Part shown: positions 26,528 to 36,745 of the stretch, piece after piece
How the letters are laid out: each line of letters opens with the position of its first letter
How positions within the stretch are numbered: position 1 is the stretch's first letter
Assembly (NCBI GenBank): GCA_947507875.1
Contig: CANNQP010000021.1
Coordinates: 1 to 64,000 of the forward strand
Reading direction: 5' to 3'
Length of the DNA: 64,000 nucleotides
Origin: Verrucomicrobiaceae bacterium
GTDB taxonomy: Bacteria; Verrucomicrobiota; Verrucomicrobiia; Verrucomicrobiales; Verrucomicrobiaceae
The notes under the pieces: model-generated
What the model saw: only the letters and a program-made list of their open reading frames with translations
Told to the model about the DNA's origin: nothing
Databases searched by the model: none
Translations under genes and position numbers: made by a program

Positions 26528-27493
26528 ATGCCGCCGGCAATCCACCAACCCGTATGCAACGAACCTGCCTTGGTGGCAGTTTCGGGAGGACGAGATTCCG
26601 TCGCGCTGCTGCATTGGCTGCATCAACAAGGCTGTCGCAAACTGATCGTCTGTCATTTCAACCACCGACTGCGAGGCAGAGAATCAGGCCAAGATGCGGC
26701 GTTTGTGCGGCGATTGGCCACGCGCTATGGCCTGAGCTTTGAACTGCGAGCGCAAAATGTCGCCGCCCATGCATCACAGCAGGGCGTCTCGGTCGAAACC
26801 GCAGGCAGGAGGTTGCGCTACGATTACCTCGCGGAGGTTGCGTTGAAGCATCATTGTCAGCGTGTCTATGTGGCCCATCACCTGGACGATCAGGCCGAGA
26901 CGATTCTGGCTAACTTCTGTCGAGGAACTGGCCTGACAGGCATGTCCGGGATGACGCTAGAAAGTCCCCTGCCCACGACGACCTCTCATGCACTTCGTCT
27001 CACGCGCCCTCTTCTTAACTGGAGAAGAACCGACATCGACGCCTACGTGCTGGAGCACGACCTCAAGTTTCGAGAGGACTCCACCAACCGACAAGGAGAA
27101 GCACGTCGCAATCGGCTGCGCCATGAAGCCCTGCCGCTTTTGTGCCACATTTTTGATCGCGATGTCTCCCCTCTGATCGTGCGGTTTGGCCAACTCGCAG
27201 AACGTGATGATGAAGCCTTGAATCAGATGGCCCAAACGCTGCTTCAGCAGCATTTGACCGCCGAAGGGCATTTGAAGATCACCAAGCTCCTGCGAGAGGC
27301 CCATCCTGCTCTGCTGTCTCGCCTCTTGAAATCATGGCTTGTGGAAGTGTGTCACATTCCCGACTTGGGATTCATGCACCTTGAAAAAGCGAGGCTTATG
27401 CTGAGTTCCATGAGTGTTTCCAAGATCAATCTTCCTGGAGATTTTTTCCTGAGACGAAAAGCAGGCAAGCTTTGGATCCAAGCCAATCCTTAG
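26528..27493 (+). CDS. tilS: tRNA(Ile)-lysidine synthase
   Basis: 321 residues. The N-terminal PP-loop ATPase motif SGGRDS (19-24) is followed by HFNHRLRGRESGQDAAFVR, GVSVETAGRRLRYDYL and AHHLDDQAETILANFCRGTG, all typical of TilS. The enzyme makes lysidine at C34 of tRNA-Ile(CAU) with ATP, changing codon specificity from AUG to AUA. It is shorter than the 430-residue Escherichia coli protein and seems to lack the far C-terminal domain, a known short form. Divergent from the amine-oxidase operon. Confidence 0.93.
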   Translation: MPPAIHQPVCNEPALVAVSGGRDSVALLHWLHQQGCRKLIVCHFNHRLRGRESGQDAAFVRRLATRYGLSFELRAQNVAAHASQQGVSVETAGRRLRYDYLAEVALKHHCQRVYVAHHLDDQAETILANFCRGTGLTGMSGMTLESPLPTTTSHALRLTRPLLNWRRTDIDAYVLEHDLKFREDSTNRQGEARRNRLRHEALPLLCHIFDRDVSPLIVRFGQLAERDDEALNQMAQTLLQQHLTAEGHLKITKLLREAHPALLSRLLKSWLVEVCHIPDLGFMHLEKARLMLSSMSVSKINLPGDFFLRRKAGKLWIQANP

Positions 27494-27557
27494 GATCAAG
27501 AAGTCCTCGCTTTATTTCATTTCCCTCAGCTCTTTCGTTCATCAATATCCCAAAATC

Positions 27558-28601
27558 ATGGGCCTGCGTTCCATCCTTACCATCGTCTCGTTCATTCTCA
27601 GTGTCGCGACCGGCATCCTGCTCTCGCGCAGTGGCAAAACCGCCAATGAGCCGAGGCATGAACGGCCCGTGATCGGACTCAGCATGGACACCCTGAAAGA
27701 GGAGCGGTGGATCTCCGATCGAGATTTTTTTCTCGCCCAAGCGAAGTCCCTGGGAGCAGAGGTGCTGGTGCGTTCCGCGAATAGCGATGATACCCGTCAG
27801 CTCCGCGATGTGGAAAGCCTCATCACGGCTGGAGTAGATGCCCTCGTCATCATTCCACACAACGGGGAAGCGATGGCCAGAGCGGTGGAAATGGCGCATC
27901 GGGAAGGCATTCCCGTTTTGTCTTATGATCGCTTGATCACAGGCGCAGAGACAGATCTCTACATCACTTTCGACAACCTCAAGGTCGGTGAACTTCAGGC
28001 CAAGTTTCTGGCGGATCGACTGACTTCACGCGAACGAATGCGGATCGTCAGAATCTATGGAGCCAAGACAGACAACAACGCCCGTCTCTTCAAACAAGGT
28101 CAAGACCAAGTGCTGCAGCCTTTGATTGATGCCGGTAAGATGGAAGTCATTTTTGAAGATTGGGCCGAGGATTGGAAACCTGAAAACGCCAAGAAGATCA
28201 TGAATGCCGCCATCACCAAAGCAGGCCCCCAGATTGACGCGGTTCTCGCCAGCAACGATGGCACTGCAGGAGGCGCGATTCAGGCGTTGCTAGAAGAAGG
28301 CCTGAGCGGAAAAATACTTGTGACGGGGCAGGATGCAGACCTTGCCGCCTGCCAGCGAATCGCCGCAGGCAGCCAAAGCATGACCATCTACAAACCGGTG
28401 AAACAGCTCGCCACCGCTGCGGCTGATCTAGCTTACAAACTGGCCACCCAGCGCCCCATCCTAGCCAAACATGAAACCCCAAATGGGAAACACCCCGTCC
28501 CCAGTGTTTGGTTGGATGTCACAACGGTGACTCAAGACAATCTGCGTGCCACCGTCATCGCTGATGGATTCCGCAAGGAAGAGGATGTCTTCCGGAAGTG
28601 A
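27558..28601 (+). CDS. periplasmic sugar-binding protein, xylose-binding (XylF)-like
   Basis: 347 residues with an N-terminal signal or anchor segment (about 5-24) followed by a type I periplasmic binding protein fold: PVIGLSMDTLKEERW, FFLAQAKSLGAEVLVRSANSD, GVDALVIIPHN, IPVLSYDRLITGAETDLYITFDN, DAVLASNDGTAGGAIQAL and KILVTGQDADLAACQRIAAG. These match the D-xylose-binding XylF group of ABC transporter components. No permease or ATPase gene is adjacent, so it may serve a transporter encoded elsewhere or act as a sensor ligand-binder. Sugar specificity is not proven. Confidence 0.88.
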   Translation: MGLRSILTIVSFILSVATGILLSRSGKTANEPRHERPVIGLSMDTLKEERWISDRDFFLAQAKSLGAEVLVRSANSDDTRQLRDVESLITAGVDALVIIPHNGEAMARAVEMAHREGIPVLSYDRLITGAETDLYITFDNLKVGELQAKFLADRLTSRERMRIVRIYGAKTDNNARLFKQGQDQVLQPLIDAGKMEVIFEDWAEDWKPENAKKIMNAAITKAGPQIDAVLASNDGTAGGAIQALLEEGLSGKILVTGQDADLAACQRIAAGSQSMTIYKPVKQLATAAADLAYKLATQRPILAKHETPNGKHPVPSVWLDVTTVTQDNLRATVIADGFRKEEDVFRK

Positions 28602-28781
28602 TCCATCCAGATGCTTTGATTGATATGGGCTCTGCGGATGCAGCCGATGACTACTGCTCCATGGTATTCATCAGGAACCATCTCCCTAGCAGCTGAGCTG
28701 AAGATGGGATCGCCATAGGCGTTCCCATCGCGGCGCGAACCAAAGAACGAGGCGCTCCAGTTCTCGATGGGCAACAACAAA

Positions 28782-28813
28782 AAAAACGGTAGTGCCTCAG
28801 CACTACCGTTTTT
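28782..28813. terminator. bidirectional terminator
   Basis: A 14-bp perfect inverted repeat (28782-28795 with 28800-28813, loop CTCA) with A-rich and T-rich flanks on both sides. It lies between the convergent sugar-binding gene (+) and the secreted-protein gene (-), so it can stop transcription from both directions. Confidence 0.88.
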
Positions 28814-28838
28814 CAAAAGGAACGATGCGTGGTTCAAC

Positions 28839-29645
28839 TCACTTGCCCATCGCCACTCCACCAGGAGCTGCTGTGGCACCTGACCACACGGGGCTCGGAT
28901 CGGCCCATGGTTTTGGCTCAACACCTGGCTGCTTCACACTGATCATTTGACGATCCCACACAGCGGGCTCTCCAAAAAGCTTGCTCAGGCCCTGACGGTT
29001 CGAGTCATCAAGAGCCATGGTGATGTAGAAACCACCTCCTGGCTGTGTTGGAACCACACCCTCAACGAAGACTCTTTCAGGTGGAACGCTGGTGCTGTAA
29101 GGCCATTCCACACGGCGGCGCTCAGGATCGGCTGAATCAAGAAGCAAGTATTGCTTGGTATGATCAAGCCAGACGAGGATACGACCACACGTGGCCACTT
29201 CCTCTTCGAAGGATGCAAAACGACCATCTTTGCGGGAAAGGTTCACGCCGCGAATATCCAAAGAAGCGACCAACAGATGAAAGGGCATCTTGATTTTAGG
29301 ATTGCCCAATCCAGGCTGACGATCAGCGTTAGGACGGCAGGTGAGCAACAATTTGGAAACTTCGCCCGAACCGACGATCAACCCATAGGGGTTGCGCTTG
29401 CCGGCATTGCCAAGGTTTGCATCATAAGCGTTGATCTTGGTGTCATAAGTCAAGTCACTGGCAATTTTGACTTGGCCCATCGTTCCAAAGCGAGAACCGT
29501 AAAAGCGATAATAACTGGAGGGGCGCATCATGGTCGGGCCCCAGCCAAAACCGACTGGATTGCCCCATTGAGCGCTCGCTGTAACGGCGGTAAAGACCGT
29601 GGCAGCAAAGACGCAAACTGCGAGGAGGGGAGATTTTGTTTTCAT
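28839..29645 (-). CDS. secreted protein of unknown function
   Basis: 268 residues from the ATG at 29643-29645, giving a Sec signal peptide (MKTKSPLLAV..., hydrophobic core, cleavage likely after ASA, before QWGNPVG). A frame extension to 29774 has no signal character. The mature protein has Gly/Pro/Tyr-rich beginnings (WGPTMMRPSSYYRFYGSRFG) and mixed strands (MPFHLLVASLDIRGV, RILVWLDHTKQYLLLD, GGGFYITMALDD). I do not recognise the family. Ends at the shared terminator 28782-28813. Confidence 0.7.
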   Translation of the reverse strand: MKTKSPLLAVCVFAATVFTAVTASAQWGNPVGFGWGPTMMRPSSYYRFYGSRFGTMGQVKIASDLTYDTKINAYDANLGNAGKRNPYGLIVGSGEVSKLLLTCRPNADRQPGLGNPKIKMPFHLLVASLDIRGVNLSRKDGRFASFEEEVATCGRILVWLDHTKQYLLLDSADPERRRVEWPYSTSVPPERVFVEGVVPTQPGGGFYITMALDDSNRQGLSKLFGEPAVWDRQMISVKQPGVEPKPWADPSPVWSGATAAPGGVAMGK

Positions 29646-30086
29646 AGGTCTTGCAAGCTTGAGAATGACATTGAGTCGCCTGCCATTACAGCACGAGTGA
29701 TTCCAACCGCCAACTTCTTCTTTGAGATTTTTTCGTCTATTTTTTAGAAGCCCGCCTAACATCCAATGGTTCATTTATCTTAAATAGAAGGACGAAGCCC
29801 TGCCATTATTTGATTAGCCTCGTGAAAATCACAGCCAAAGAGTGATTCAAGAGCTTTCTGCATCTGCCGCAGAGCGTCAAACCCAAAACTTCATCCACGG
29901 TCAACCGGACAACTCCTCCGATGAAAGCCCATCAACGCAATGGATGGCTACGGTGGTAGCGACTTTCACCCTACCGAAACCCACCGCAGGGACCACTTCA
30001 ACCGCTGGCGGAGTCGAAGAGGTGGCGGTGATCATGGTGCAAAACTAGGCTTTTCACCATGATCACCAAGGCGATTTTCTCCTATC
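29646..30086. other. 441-bp intergenic region, stem-loop only
   Basis: Upstream region of the secreted-protein gene and downstream region of the giant minus-strand gene. A 68-codon plus-strand frame (29842-30048) has low-complexity content and no ribosome-binding site that I trust. The only distinct element is the long inverted repeat at 30027-30067. The AT-rich stretch about 29700-29830 probably holds the promoter of the gene starting at 29645. Confidence 0.5.
30027..30067 (-). terminator. long stem-loop after the giant multidomain gene
   Basis: A 13-bp perfect inverted repeat GGTGATCATGGTG/CACCATGATCACC (30027-30039 with 30055-30067). The 15-nt loop holds a further AAAA/TTTT pairing. It lies 20 bp beyond the stop of the 30087-34559 gene. 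There is no U-tract after the stem in either direction, so it is either an mRNA-stabilising 3' structure or an atypical terminator. Confidence 0.5.
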
Positions 30087-33000
30087 TCACTTCGCCTTCA
30101 GCACCCCGCGCATGAGGATGCCGTGGCCGGGGAAGCTGCAAACGAAGGGATAGTCGCCGGCGGCGGGGAGGGTGAACTCGAGGGTTTCCTCTTTGCTCAT
30201 GTCGAGGAGCTTGGTGTGGTGGAGGACGTCGTCGCTGGCGGGGATGAAGCCTTTTTCGAAGCCGGCGGCGCCCATGATGACGGCGGCATTGATGACGGCG
30301 TCGGCTTTGCCGGGCTTGGTGACGAGGAGATTGTGCGGCATGACGTCGGTGTTGGCGAAGGTGAGCTTGATCTTCTTGCCGGCCTTCACGTTGAGTTCCT
30401 TCACGTCATACATCAGGCGCTCGCGGATGGTGCCGATGCGGATGGTGGTCAGCTCAGGCGTGTCGCTGAGGATGCCGGACTTTTGGGCTTTTTCCTCGGC
30501 TTCACCGGCGATGACGCCGCCTTTGGTGCTGGCTTCGACGTTGAACCAGAGGTGCTGGACGACGTTGGCGGCGTTGCGGGCGTGCAGTTCGGGGGATTTC
30601 TGCACGGAGGCGAGCAGCGCGGTGTCGCGGACGTTGTGCTGCTGGTGGAGCCAGAGGGCTTCGAGCAAAGGATGCGCGTCTTCTTTCTTCGTCGCGTCGA
30701 ACTGCTTCATCCATTCTTTCGTGGCGGCGATGACTTCGGCGGTGGGGCGCTCGCTGAGTTCGACGCGGGTGCGATGGCGCACGCTGTCGGTCGGGTGCTT
30801 GAGGTTTTCGAGCAGCGCGGGGATGGGCTGGCCGTCGATGGCGACGGGTTTCTGCAACTCGCGGCCTTTGGCGGTCATGCGGTAGATGCGGCCGTGTTTG
30901 TGGTCGCGGTTCGGGTCGCGCACGTTGTGCTGCATGTGGCCGATGATGACGTTGTGCCAGTCGGCGATGTAAAGAGCGCCATCTTCGCCGAAGACGGCGT
31001 CGCTGGGGCGGAAGTTCTTGTCGCCGCTCATGAGCAGGCCGCGGGATTTGTCTTCGGTGACGGTGCCGTCGGCTTGCGTGACCTTCACGGTAAGTTCGGC
31101 GCCGGCGGGTTCGCCCCACACGCTGGCTTTTTCCGCGTCGCGGGCCAGGTCGTAGTGCTTGATGCCGAGGAAGCCGATGACGTTGCAGATGAGGAAGTCG
31201 CCCTGCATGTCCTCGGGGAAGTGGGTGCTGCTGACGATCTCGCTTGCAGTGACGGGACGCACTTCCTTCTTGAGCAGTTCATGCATTTTGAAGCCGTTGC
31301 CTTCAGGGCGCACTTGGTAAGCGCGACCGCCAGTGCCGTCGGTGGCATAAAGATAACCCCAGGTGTCAAAGCTGATGCCGTGAGGGTTCGGTGAGTTGTC
31401 CGCGTGCTTCGCGATGGTGAAGCGGCGCGGATCAAAGCGATACATGGCGCTCGTGCCGGTCTGGAGCGACGGACCCCACGGATGCTCGTGATTGTGCACC
31501 ATGAAGACACCGCTCTGCCAGTAAATGCCGCCATCGGGGCCCATGACGAGATTGTTCGCGCCGTGATGCGTGTCGGCGAAATCGACGCCTTGCAGCATGA
31601 TGGTGCGCACGTCGGCCACGTCGTCGCCGTCGGTGTCTTTGAGGAAGATGATGTCCGGGGCGCAGGTGACGATGACGCCGCCATTCCAGAACTCAAAGCC
31701 CAGCGGATTCTGCACGCGGGCGAACTCCGTCATGCGGTCGCACTTGCCGTCCTTGTTGTCGTCGTGGCAGATGACGAGCGCGTCCTTCATCTCCTTCAGC
31801 GGCTCCCACATCGGGTAGGTGTGCCACACGGCGGCCCACAGGCGGCCTTTGGTATCGACCTGCATCTGCACGGGATTCACGAGCTGCGGGAACTGCGCTT
31901 CATCGGCAAAGAGGCTCACTTCAAAGCGCGGATCAAAGGCCATGTGCTTGATCGCCTCCTGGCCGCTGATGTATTCCGTGCGGCCTTCCTTCATCGCGCT
32001 CGATGACTTCGACTTGCCGCCGACATTGGAAATCACCGGCACAGGCGGCGGCACGTTGCTGTCATCGACTTTGAGATCGCCGCCTTTGGCACGCGCCCAG
32101 ATCTTCGGATCGCGATTGCCGGTCATCACATCGAGCATCGTCAGCTCATGCTGGAGCACGACGGCGTTGGTCTGGCCGTCAGTGAAGGAGAGCGTCGAGC
32201 GGCCACCCCACACGTCATTGCCATCGCGGGCACGGTAGCGGGCATTCCAATGCACATCCTTCTCCATCACCGCCTCACGCAGCTCTTCGAGCGACGCCGA
32301 CGCGGTCACTTCCTTGCCGAGCAGCGCCTTCGCGATGACTTCCGCGAGCTGGCGATTGCCCTCGGCGCTGAGATGCACGCCGTTGATCGTCAGCGGCTCC
32401 TTCGTGGCTTTGAAAAGATCGAGCGAGGGATGGAACAGATCGACAAAGCCCACGCCCGCCTCCTTCGCGGCGGCTTCGGTGGCCTTCGTGTAGGCTTCGA
32501 GCTGCGGATTGTGCTCCGCGCCGTTCGGCACGTTCGGGTTCTTCGTGTCCTCATGCGCAATGGGGCTGAAGAGCACGATGCGCGGGAAGGTTTTGCCATT
32601 TGGCTTCGTGCCGCGCACATACTTCACGAAATCGACGAGCTGCTTTTTGAAGTCGTCCGGCTTGCTCTCGAAGGACTCGTTGTAGCCGAAGAAGGCGAAC
32701 ACGACATCCGGCTTCACATGGCGCAGGTAATCCGTCATGTGCATGTGCCCGCCGCTGCGCGGGAAGGAGTTCGGGCGGTCGCCGCTGGCGCTCATGTTGC
32801 GGAAGCGCACGTTTTGCTCCGGCAAGGCGCTTTGCAGCACCGTCTCCATCCAACCATCGTGCTGCATGCGGTCCGGCAGGCCGTTGCCGAGAATTGCCAC
32901 GGTGTCGCCTTTGCTGAAGGCAAACGGCAGCGTGTCTTTGTAGTCCGCTGGCACCTCGACGAGCGCTGGTTCCTTCGCTGCGGGTTTGCCACCGCCGCCA

Positions 33001-34559
33001 CCCGAGCCCTTCACGGCCGGTTTGCCCGGTTTTCCATCAAAGGTGAGGTAAGCGATCTTTCCGCCGCCTTTGACATTGATCGTGAGCGACTCACCCGCCG
33101 CGACGTTTTTGACCTCAAACACCGCTTTGCGCGCATCATCGAGCAAACTCAGCGTGAAGCCGCCGAGACGCTCTGGAAAGCCTGCACGGCTCCACAGACT
33201 GATCGAGTCAATCGCCTGCGCCGAGCCCAGATCGACCTCCCACCACGGATTCGGCTTGTTCTCCACCGTGTGCGTCATGCCCTTGCCGTAGTTGCGCGAT
33301 TTATCGCCATCCATCGCCCGACTCGCGTCACCGCCGTGTCCCGTCGTCGATTGTGTGGCCTTGCCACTCTTCGCGATGTTTTTGCCACCGCTCATGATTT
33401 CGATTTCGGCGATCTGAATGCACTGACGCTCGCCAGGAATCTCGATGCGGACAAAACGGGCGGGTTTGCCCGTGGCGATCGTCGGCTTCGCATCCACCGA
33501 GGCCGCAGGAGCCGCCGCAGCCGCTTTTTCGGCCTTCTTCGGCTTCTCAGGCTTTTTCGTGTTCGCATTCGCGGGGATCGGCGAGTCCCAACCGGCATAC
33601 ATCTCCGGTTTGATGCCGCGAGCGTAAGCACCGCCGGCGAAGGTGTTCGGCTTGAAGAGGCCGACGAAGGCGATGTTGAGGTCAGCTTTGATCTGCTCCT
33701 CCAAACCGAGCGCCCAGAAGATGCCGTTCACGAGCAGGCGACGATAGCCGTCATTCGTGATGTCTTCCGACGTGCCATACAGCGACGTGAAAACGCGGCC
33801 TACTTTGCCGGAGGCGGATTTGTAGCTGCGGGTCCACTCGCTCGGCATCGGCGGCTTCGTGGTGTCGGCGGGCGAATCGGGCGTCATGCCGTTCAGCGGC
33901 TGCGCCATCGTCAAAATCTCGCCGGAGGTCGGTTTACCGACGTAACCGCCCGCCTGTACCCAAACGTCCTTCACGCCGCGCAGGATCGGATGCGAGGCCT
34001 TGTCCGGCACGAGGGCGATGCGCGTGCTTTGCTTGTGATTCGTGCCGTAGTGGCCCACCCACGTCTGCCCGAGCACCTGATGGCCGAAGCCGAGTTCGTA
34101 ATCGGTGCCCTTGTAGTCGAAGGAATACTTCGCGTAAGGCGCGTCCTTCGGAATCTTGAAGCCATGCGTCGCCGTGCGCAGGCCGACGACCGGTCCGCCG
34201 CGCTTAAGGTAGTCATCGAAGTGCTTCATCTGCTCCGGCGGGAAGTTTTGGAAGCGCAGGAACACCACCGCGAGATCGGCGGTGTCCAGCGCCTCAATGC
34301 CCGGCATGTTTGATTGGTCCCCACCCACGATCTCACCGGACTGAGGATCGATCCCAAACAGCACGGTGCACTTGAAGCCCTGATGCTTTGCCAGCAACCG
34401 CGCCAACCCTGGCAGCGACTCCTCCGAGCGATACTCATGGTCATCTGCCATGAAGACAATGTGCTTGCCTTTGCCCGGCCCTTCGGTGCCTTCAAACACC
34501 AGCGGCGCGGCAGTCGCGAACGTGACAAACGTGAACAAAGAAAGGAGGATGCGTTTCAT
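30087..34559 (-). CDS. secreted giant ThuA / F5-8C / SGNH-like / PVC dehydrogenase / cupredoxin protein
   Basis: 1490 residues with a signal peptide (1-18, cleavage near ATAA). Domains in order: ThuA-like (about 30-290, [20 protein letters not shown]); Lys/Ala/Pro linker (330-355); F5/8 type C carbohydrate-binding module (about 365-510, [18 protein letters not shown]); SGNH-like domain (about 552-748, [24 protein letters not shown]); PVC-type beta-propeller dehydrogenase (about 870-1250, [19 protein letters not shown]); HEAT-like helices; and a blue-copper domain (about 1395-1490) with ligand pattern MPHN ... [14 protein letters not shown] (His, Cys, His, Met). No CxxCH heme site is present. 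Likely acts on polysaccharides or sugars outside the cytoplasm, passing electrons to copper (inference). Such mosaics are characteristic of Planctomycetes and Verrucomicrobia. Confidence 0.88.
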   Translation of the reverse strand: MKRILLSLFTFVTFATAAPLVFEGTEGPGKGKHIVFMADDHEYRSEESLPGLARLLAKHQGFKCTVLFGIDPQSGEIVGGDQSNMPGIEALDTADLAVVFLRFQNFPPEQMKHFDDYLKRGGPVVGLRTATHGFKIPKDAPYAKYSFDYKGTDYELGFGHQVLGQTWVGHYGTNHKQSTRIALVPDKASHPILRGVKDVWVQAGGYVGKPTSGEILTMAQPLNGMTPDSPADTTKPPMPSEWTRSYKSASGKVGRVFTSLYGTSEDITNDGYRRLLVNGIFWALGLEEQIKADLNIAFVGLFKPNTFAGGAYARGIKPEMYAGWDSPIPANANTKKPEKPKKAEKAAAAAPAASVDAKPTIATGKPARFVRIEIPGERQCIQIAEIEIMSGGKNIAKSGKATQSTTGHGGDASRAMDGDKSRNYGKGMTHTVENKPNPWWEVDLGSAQAIDSISLWSRAGFPERLGGFTLSLLDDARKAVFEVKNVAAGESLTINVKGGGKIAYLTFDGKPGKPAVKGSGGGGGKPAAKEPALVEVPADYKDTLPFAFSKGDTVAILGNGLPDRMQHDGWMETVLQSALPEQNVRFRNMSASGDRPNSFPRSGGHMHMTDYLRHVKPDVVFAFFGYNESFESKPDDFKKQLVDFVKYVRGTKPNGKTFPRIVLFSPIAHEDTKNPNVPNGAEHNPQLEAYTKATEAAAKEAGVGFVDLFHPSLDLFKATKEPLTINGVHLSAEGNRQLAEVIAKALLGKEVTASASLEELREAVMEKDVHWNARYRARDGNDVWGGRSTLSFTDGQTNAVVLQHELTMLDVMTGNRDPKIWARAKGGDLKVDDSNVPPPVPVISNVGGKSKSSSAMKEGRTEYISGQEAIKHMAFDPRFEVSLFADEAQFPQLVNPVQMQVDTKGRLWAAVWHTYPMWEPLKEMKDALVICHDDNKDGKCDRMTEFARVQNPLGFEFWNGGVIVTCAPDIIFLKDTDGDDVADVRTIMLQGVDFADTHHGANNLVMGPDGGIYWQSGVFMVHNHEHPWGPSLQTGTSAMYRFDPRRFTIAKHADNSPNPHGISFDTWGYLYATDGTGGRAYQVRPEGNGFKMHELLKKEVRPVTASEIVSSTHFPEDMQGDFLICNVIGFLGIKHYDLARDAEKASVWGEPAGAELTVKVTQADGTVTEDKSRGLLMSGDKNFRPSDAVFGEDGALYIADWHNVIIGHMQHNVRDPNRDHKHGRIYRMTAKGRELQKPVAIDGQPIPALLENLKHPTDSVRHRTRVELSERPTAEVIAATKEWMKQFDATKKEDAHPLLEALWLHQQHNVRDTALLASVQKSPELHARNAANVVQHLWFNVEASTKGGVIAGEAEEKAQKSGILSDTPELTTIRIGTIRERLMYDVKELNVKAGKKIKLTFANTDVMPHNLLVTKPGKADAVINAAVIMGAAGFEKGFIPASDDVLHHTKLLDMSKEETLEFTLPAAGDYPFVCSFPGHGILMRGVLKAK

Positions 34560-34883
34560 GCGGTTGGGAGGCTTCTAAGTCGTCGTTTGGATGCGGTATG
34601 TTGCAGAGTTACCTGCGGAGCGTGCGGATTTCTGCGTCTTACCTCATGTGATCCTAGCGATCGAAATGGCCTAAACCCGGCCAAGGTATGACTCCGGGTA
34701 GGCAGCCACTCCCAAAGGCGGCGGCCAAAGAGCCATTCATCAGCGAAACTTTTGCTTTACCCTGGATTGTTGTTTTCCAGCAAACCTAGGAGGCAGGACG
34801 GCTGACCGCTTGGCGAATGACGTCTTGCTTTTGTCCAATAGAGCAGTCTCCTTCATCATGCGAACCAACCAGAAAGTCAGGTC
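34560..34883. other. 324-bp divergent intergenic region
   Basis: Lies between the divergent giant gene (-) and the small GTG-start gene (+), so it should contain promoters for both. No clear promoter boxes, RNA gene or repeat were recognised by eye. Short frames in it have no recognisable content. Confidence 0.4.
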
Positions 34884-35198
34884 GTGAACTTGACCCCTTC
34901 ACCGAGGAGGTTCGCTTTTTTCGGAGCCTATCTTGCCGATGGATTTGAGCTCACTCGATTTCTCAAGGATACTGGCACCGCCATCGACTGCGGGCTTCGG
35001 ATCCCACCCCGACGCATCAAGACCAAGGATTTTCTGCGGAATGTCGTTTCTCACTTCGACTCTCTCATTCGCGGCGAACGGCTCATCTTACCGTATGCCT
35101 TGAGTGAGCAAGCTATCGCCATCATCTGCCTGCCAATTCATGGTACGATGAGGTCACTCACCCAGGAAACCGCCGCGTCGGAGGTCGCTTCGGCATGA
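34884..35198 (+). CDS. small protein of unknown function, coupled to the metallopeptidase gene
   Basis: 104 residues with a GTG start at 34884; an in-frame stop at 34839-34841 limits it and there is no in-frame ATG before codon 87. The stop overlaps the following ATG (ATGA at 35195-35198), which supports it as a real translated gene coupled to the metallopeptidase. Content: FAFFGAYLADGFELTRFL, then a basic stretch (IPPRRIKTKDFLRNVVSHFD) and a hydrophobic EQAIAIICLPIHGTM. No family recognised. Confidence is limited by the weak start signal. Confidence 0.45.
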   Translation: MNLTPSPRRFAFFGAYLADGFELTRFLKDTGTAIDCGLRIPPRRIKTKDFLRNVVSHFDSLIRGERLILPYALSEQAIAIICLPIHGTMRSLTQETAASEVASA

Positions 35199-36241
35199 AG
35201 TCGTTTCATTGCACCTGTGGCAACATTCTCTTTTTCGAAAGCTCCCGCTGCCTACGCTGCGGCTTTGAGGTGGGCTTTGACCCTATTCAAAACACGATGC
35301 GGGTGATCGACCGCAGTCTAAAACGCTGTGCGAATGGGGTGGAGCATGCGGTCTGCAACTGGCTTCTTCCTATCAGCTCCACCGAGGCACTGTGTGCCTC
35401 TTGCTGCCTCAACCGCACGATTCCTGACCTAGCCAGCAGACGAAACCAACAGCATTGGAGCCTGATGGAGGCGGCCAAGCGACGACTCCTTCATACCCTG
35501 AATGCACTAGGGATCCCGCTGCATACGATGGCGGAGGACCCGCAAAACGGCCTCGCCTTTGACATCGTAAGCACTCTGCTGAATCCAGCCATGACCACCG
35601 GCCATCTCAACGGTGTGATTACCGTCAGTTTGGAAGAAGCCGACGACACTTGGCGCCAGATCAACCGCCAGCAACTCGGGGAAGCTTCGCGCACTCTACT
35701 CGGCCACTTTCGTCATGAAAGCGGCCACTACGTGTGGTTCCGTTACCTCTCGCGGCTGCACTGGGAGCACCCCACCCGCATCGCTTTTCGAGAAGTCTTT
35801 GGCAACGACTCCTACGACTACAGCAGTGCTCTCAATCGCCACTACGAACAAGGTCCACCGGCAAACTGGCAGGAGAATTACATTTCCGCCTACTCTGCCT
35901 CCCATCCATGGGAGGACTGGGCAGAAACCTGGGCGCATTACCTTCAAATGATCGATGGCTTTGAAACCTGCGACCATCTCGGCATTCGTGGGGGTGGCAT
36001 CAATCTTCCACTCGTCATTTTGCCTTTAGAATCTTGTGCGCTACCCACCTGCCTCTCGAGCAGGATGTCTAGCGAAGACGCTGACTTTCACGCCTGGCTC
36101 CAGCGCTGGATTTGCCTTGCTGCCGTGCTGAATGAAATCAGCCGTAGCTTTGGCGCCCCGTTTTTGTATCCCTACGTCATCTCTGCCGCCGTCGCGCGGA
36201 AGCTACGACTCGTCCATCATTTCGCCAACATCTGGCGTTAA
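35195..36241 (+). CDS. zinc-ribbon metallopeptidase, PF15887-like
   Basis: 348 residues. N-terminal zinc-ribbon-like cysteines (CTCG at 6-9 and CLRC at 19-22, with a further CASCC near 67-71). The catalytic segment GHFRHESGHYVWFR has His174, Glu175 and His178 (HExxH). Downstream is the family motif SAYSASHPWEDWAETWAHYLQM, whose Glu is a likely third zinc ligand. This matches the putative zinc-binding metallopeptidase family PF15887. Its substrate is not known. In other bacteria the family often sits near transglutaminase/ATP-grasp clusters; here only the small upstream gene is coupled. Confidence 0.88.
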   Translation: MKSFHCTCGNILFFESSRCLRCGFEVGFDPIQNTMRVIDRSLKRCANGVEHAVCNWLLPISSTEALCASCCLNRTIPDLASRRNQQHWSLMEAAKRRLLHTLNALGIPLHTMAEDPQNGLAFDIVSTLLNPAMTTGHLNGVITVSLEEADDTWRQINRQQLGEASRTLLGHFRHESGHYVWFRYLSRLHWEHPTRIAFREVFGNDSYDYSSALNRHYEQGPPANWQENYISAYSASHPWEDWAETWAHYLQMIDGFETCDHLGIRGGGINLPLVILPLESCALPTCLSSRMSSEDADFHAWLQRWICLAAVLNEISRSFGAPFLYPYVISAAVARKLRLVHHFANIWR

Positions 36242-36745
36242 ACGTCTCAATCCATTTCATTTACCTAGATTGAATCTAGGATAAATCTATTTTCAAGGAT
36301 CTTTTCCTAAACGAATCTTTGATTTATCGGTAATTTATTTATTTTTGCCGCCTAATATTATTCTTAATGATCGCGAGGTCACAACGACGGTAAATCACGA
36401 GAGCAAACCTGCCATCGGAAAGGGAAAAGCCACTTTCTACTTCCTAACTAGAGGGGCTGGAAAAAGTGAACAGCCATAAAATCCATGATTGATTGGAGAA
36501 ATAAAGCTAATTATTTAAGTTTATTAAAACATTTAGCTTTGGAAAAAATCATGCTATAAAAATAAAATCCATCACGACTCTCCCTTTTAGCCATGTTTCC
36601 CGAGTGTGCTCTCACTGGCCCGTTTTCCACGGTGTATTCGGGGATGTCCACGGGCTGTTCACTCTGGGGAAATTGGAACATGCACGCGCTCTTCCAAATG
36701 GGCACTTGGCCTTGGTTTGGAGCCTCCGAAAGTTTGGAAGAAAGC
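36242..36745 (+). other. AT-rich leader region of the dcw cluster
   Basis: About 500 bp with no recognised gene; mraZ, which often precedes rsmH, is absent. The first 350 bp are markedly AT-rich. The segment 36593-36745 is open in frame with rsmH and encodes a Trp/Gly/Met-rich stretch not found in RsmH proteins, so it is treated as untranslated leader or a possible N-terminal extension. The candidate promoter is at 36532-36560. Confidence 0.5.
36503..36560 (+). promoter_or_regulatory. candidate dcw promoter with inverted repeat
   Basis: An extended -10 (TG-C-TATAAA, 36552-36560) with a weak -35 (TTTAGC, 36532-36537) at 17-bp spacing. An inverted repeat AAAGCTAA (36503-36510) / TTAGCTTT (36533-36540) has its right arm overlapping the -35, where a regulator could bind. 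Sequence inspection only. Confidence 0.35.

Noticed and set aside
29842..30048. 68-codon plus-strand frame before the stem-loop
   Set aside because: Low-complexity Ser/Thr content, no family resemblance, no convincing ribosome-binding site, and its stop lies in a hairpin loop.
32148..34313. 721-codon open frame antisense to the giant multidomain gene (and a 423-codon one at 30123-31394)
   Set aside because: Same antisense artefact: Arg/Val/His-rich content without domains, opposite to a gene with clear domain order.
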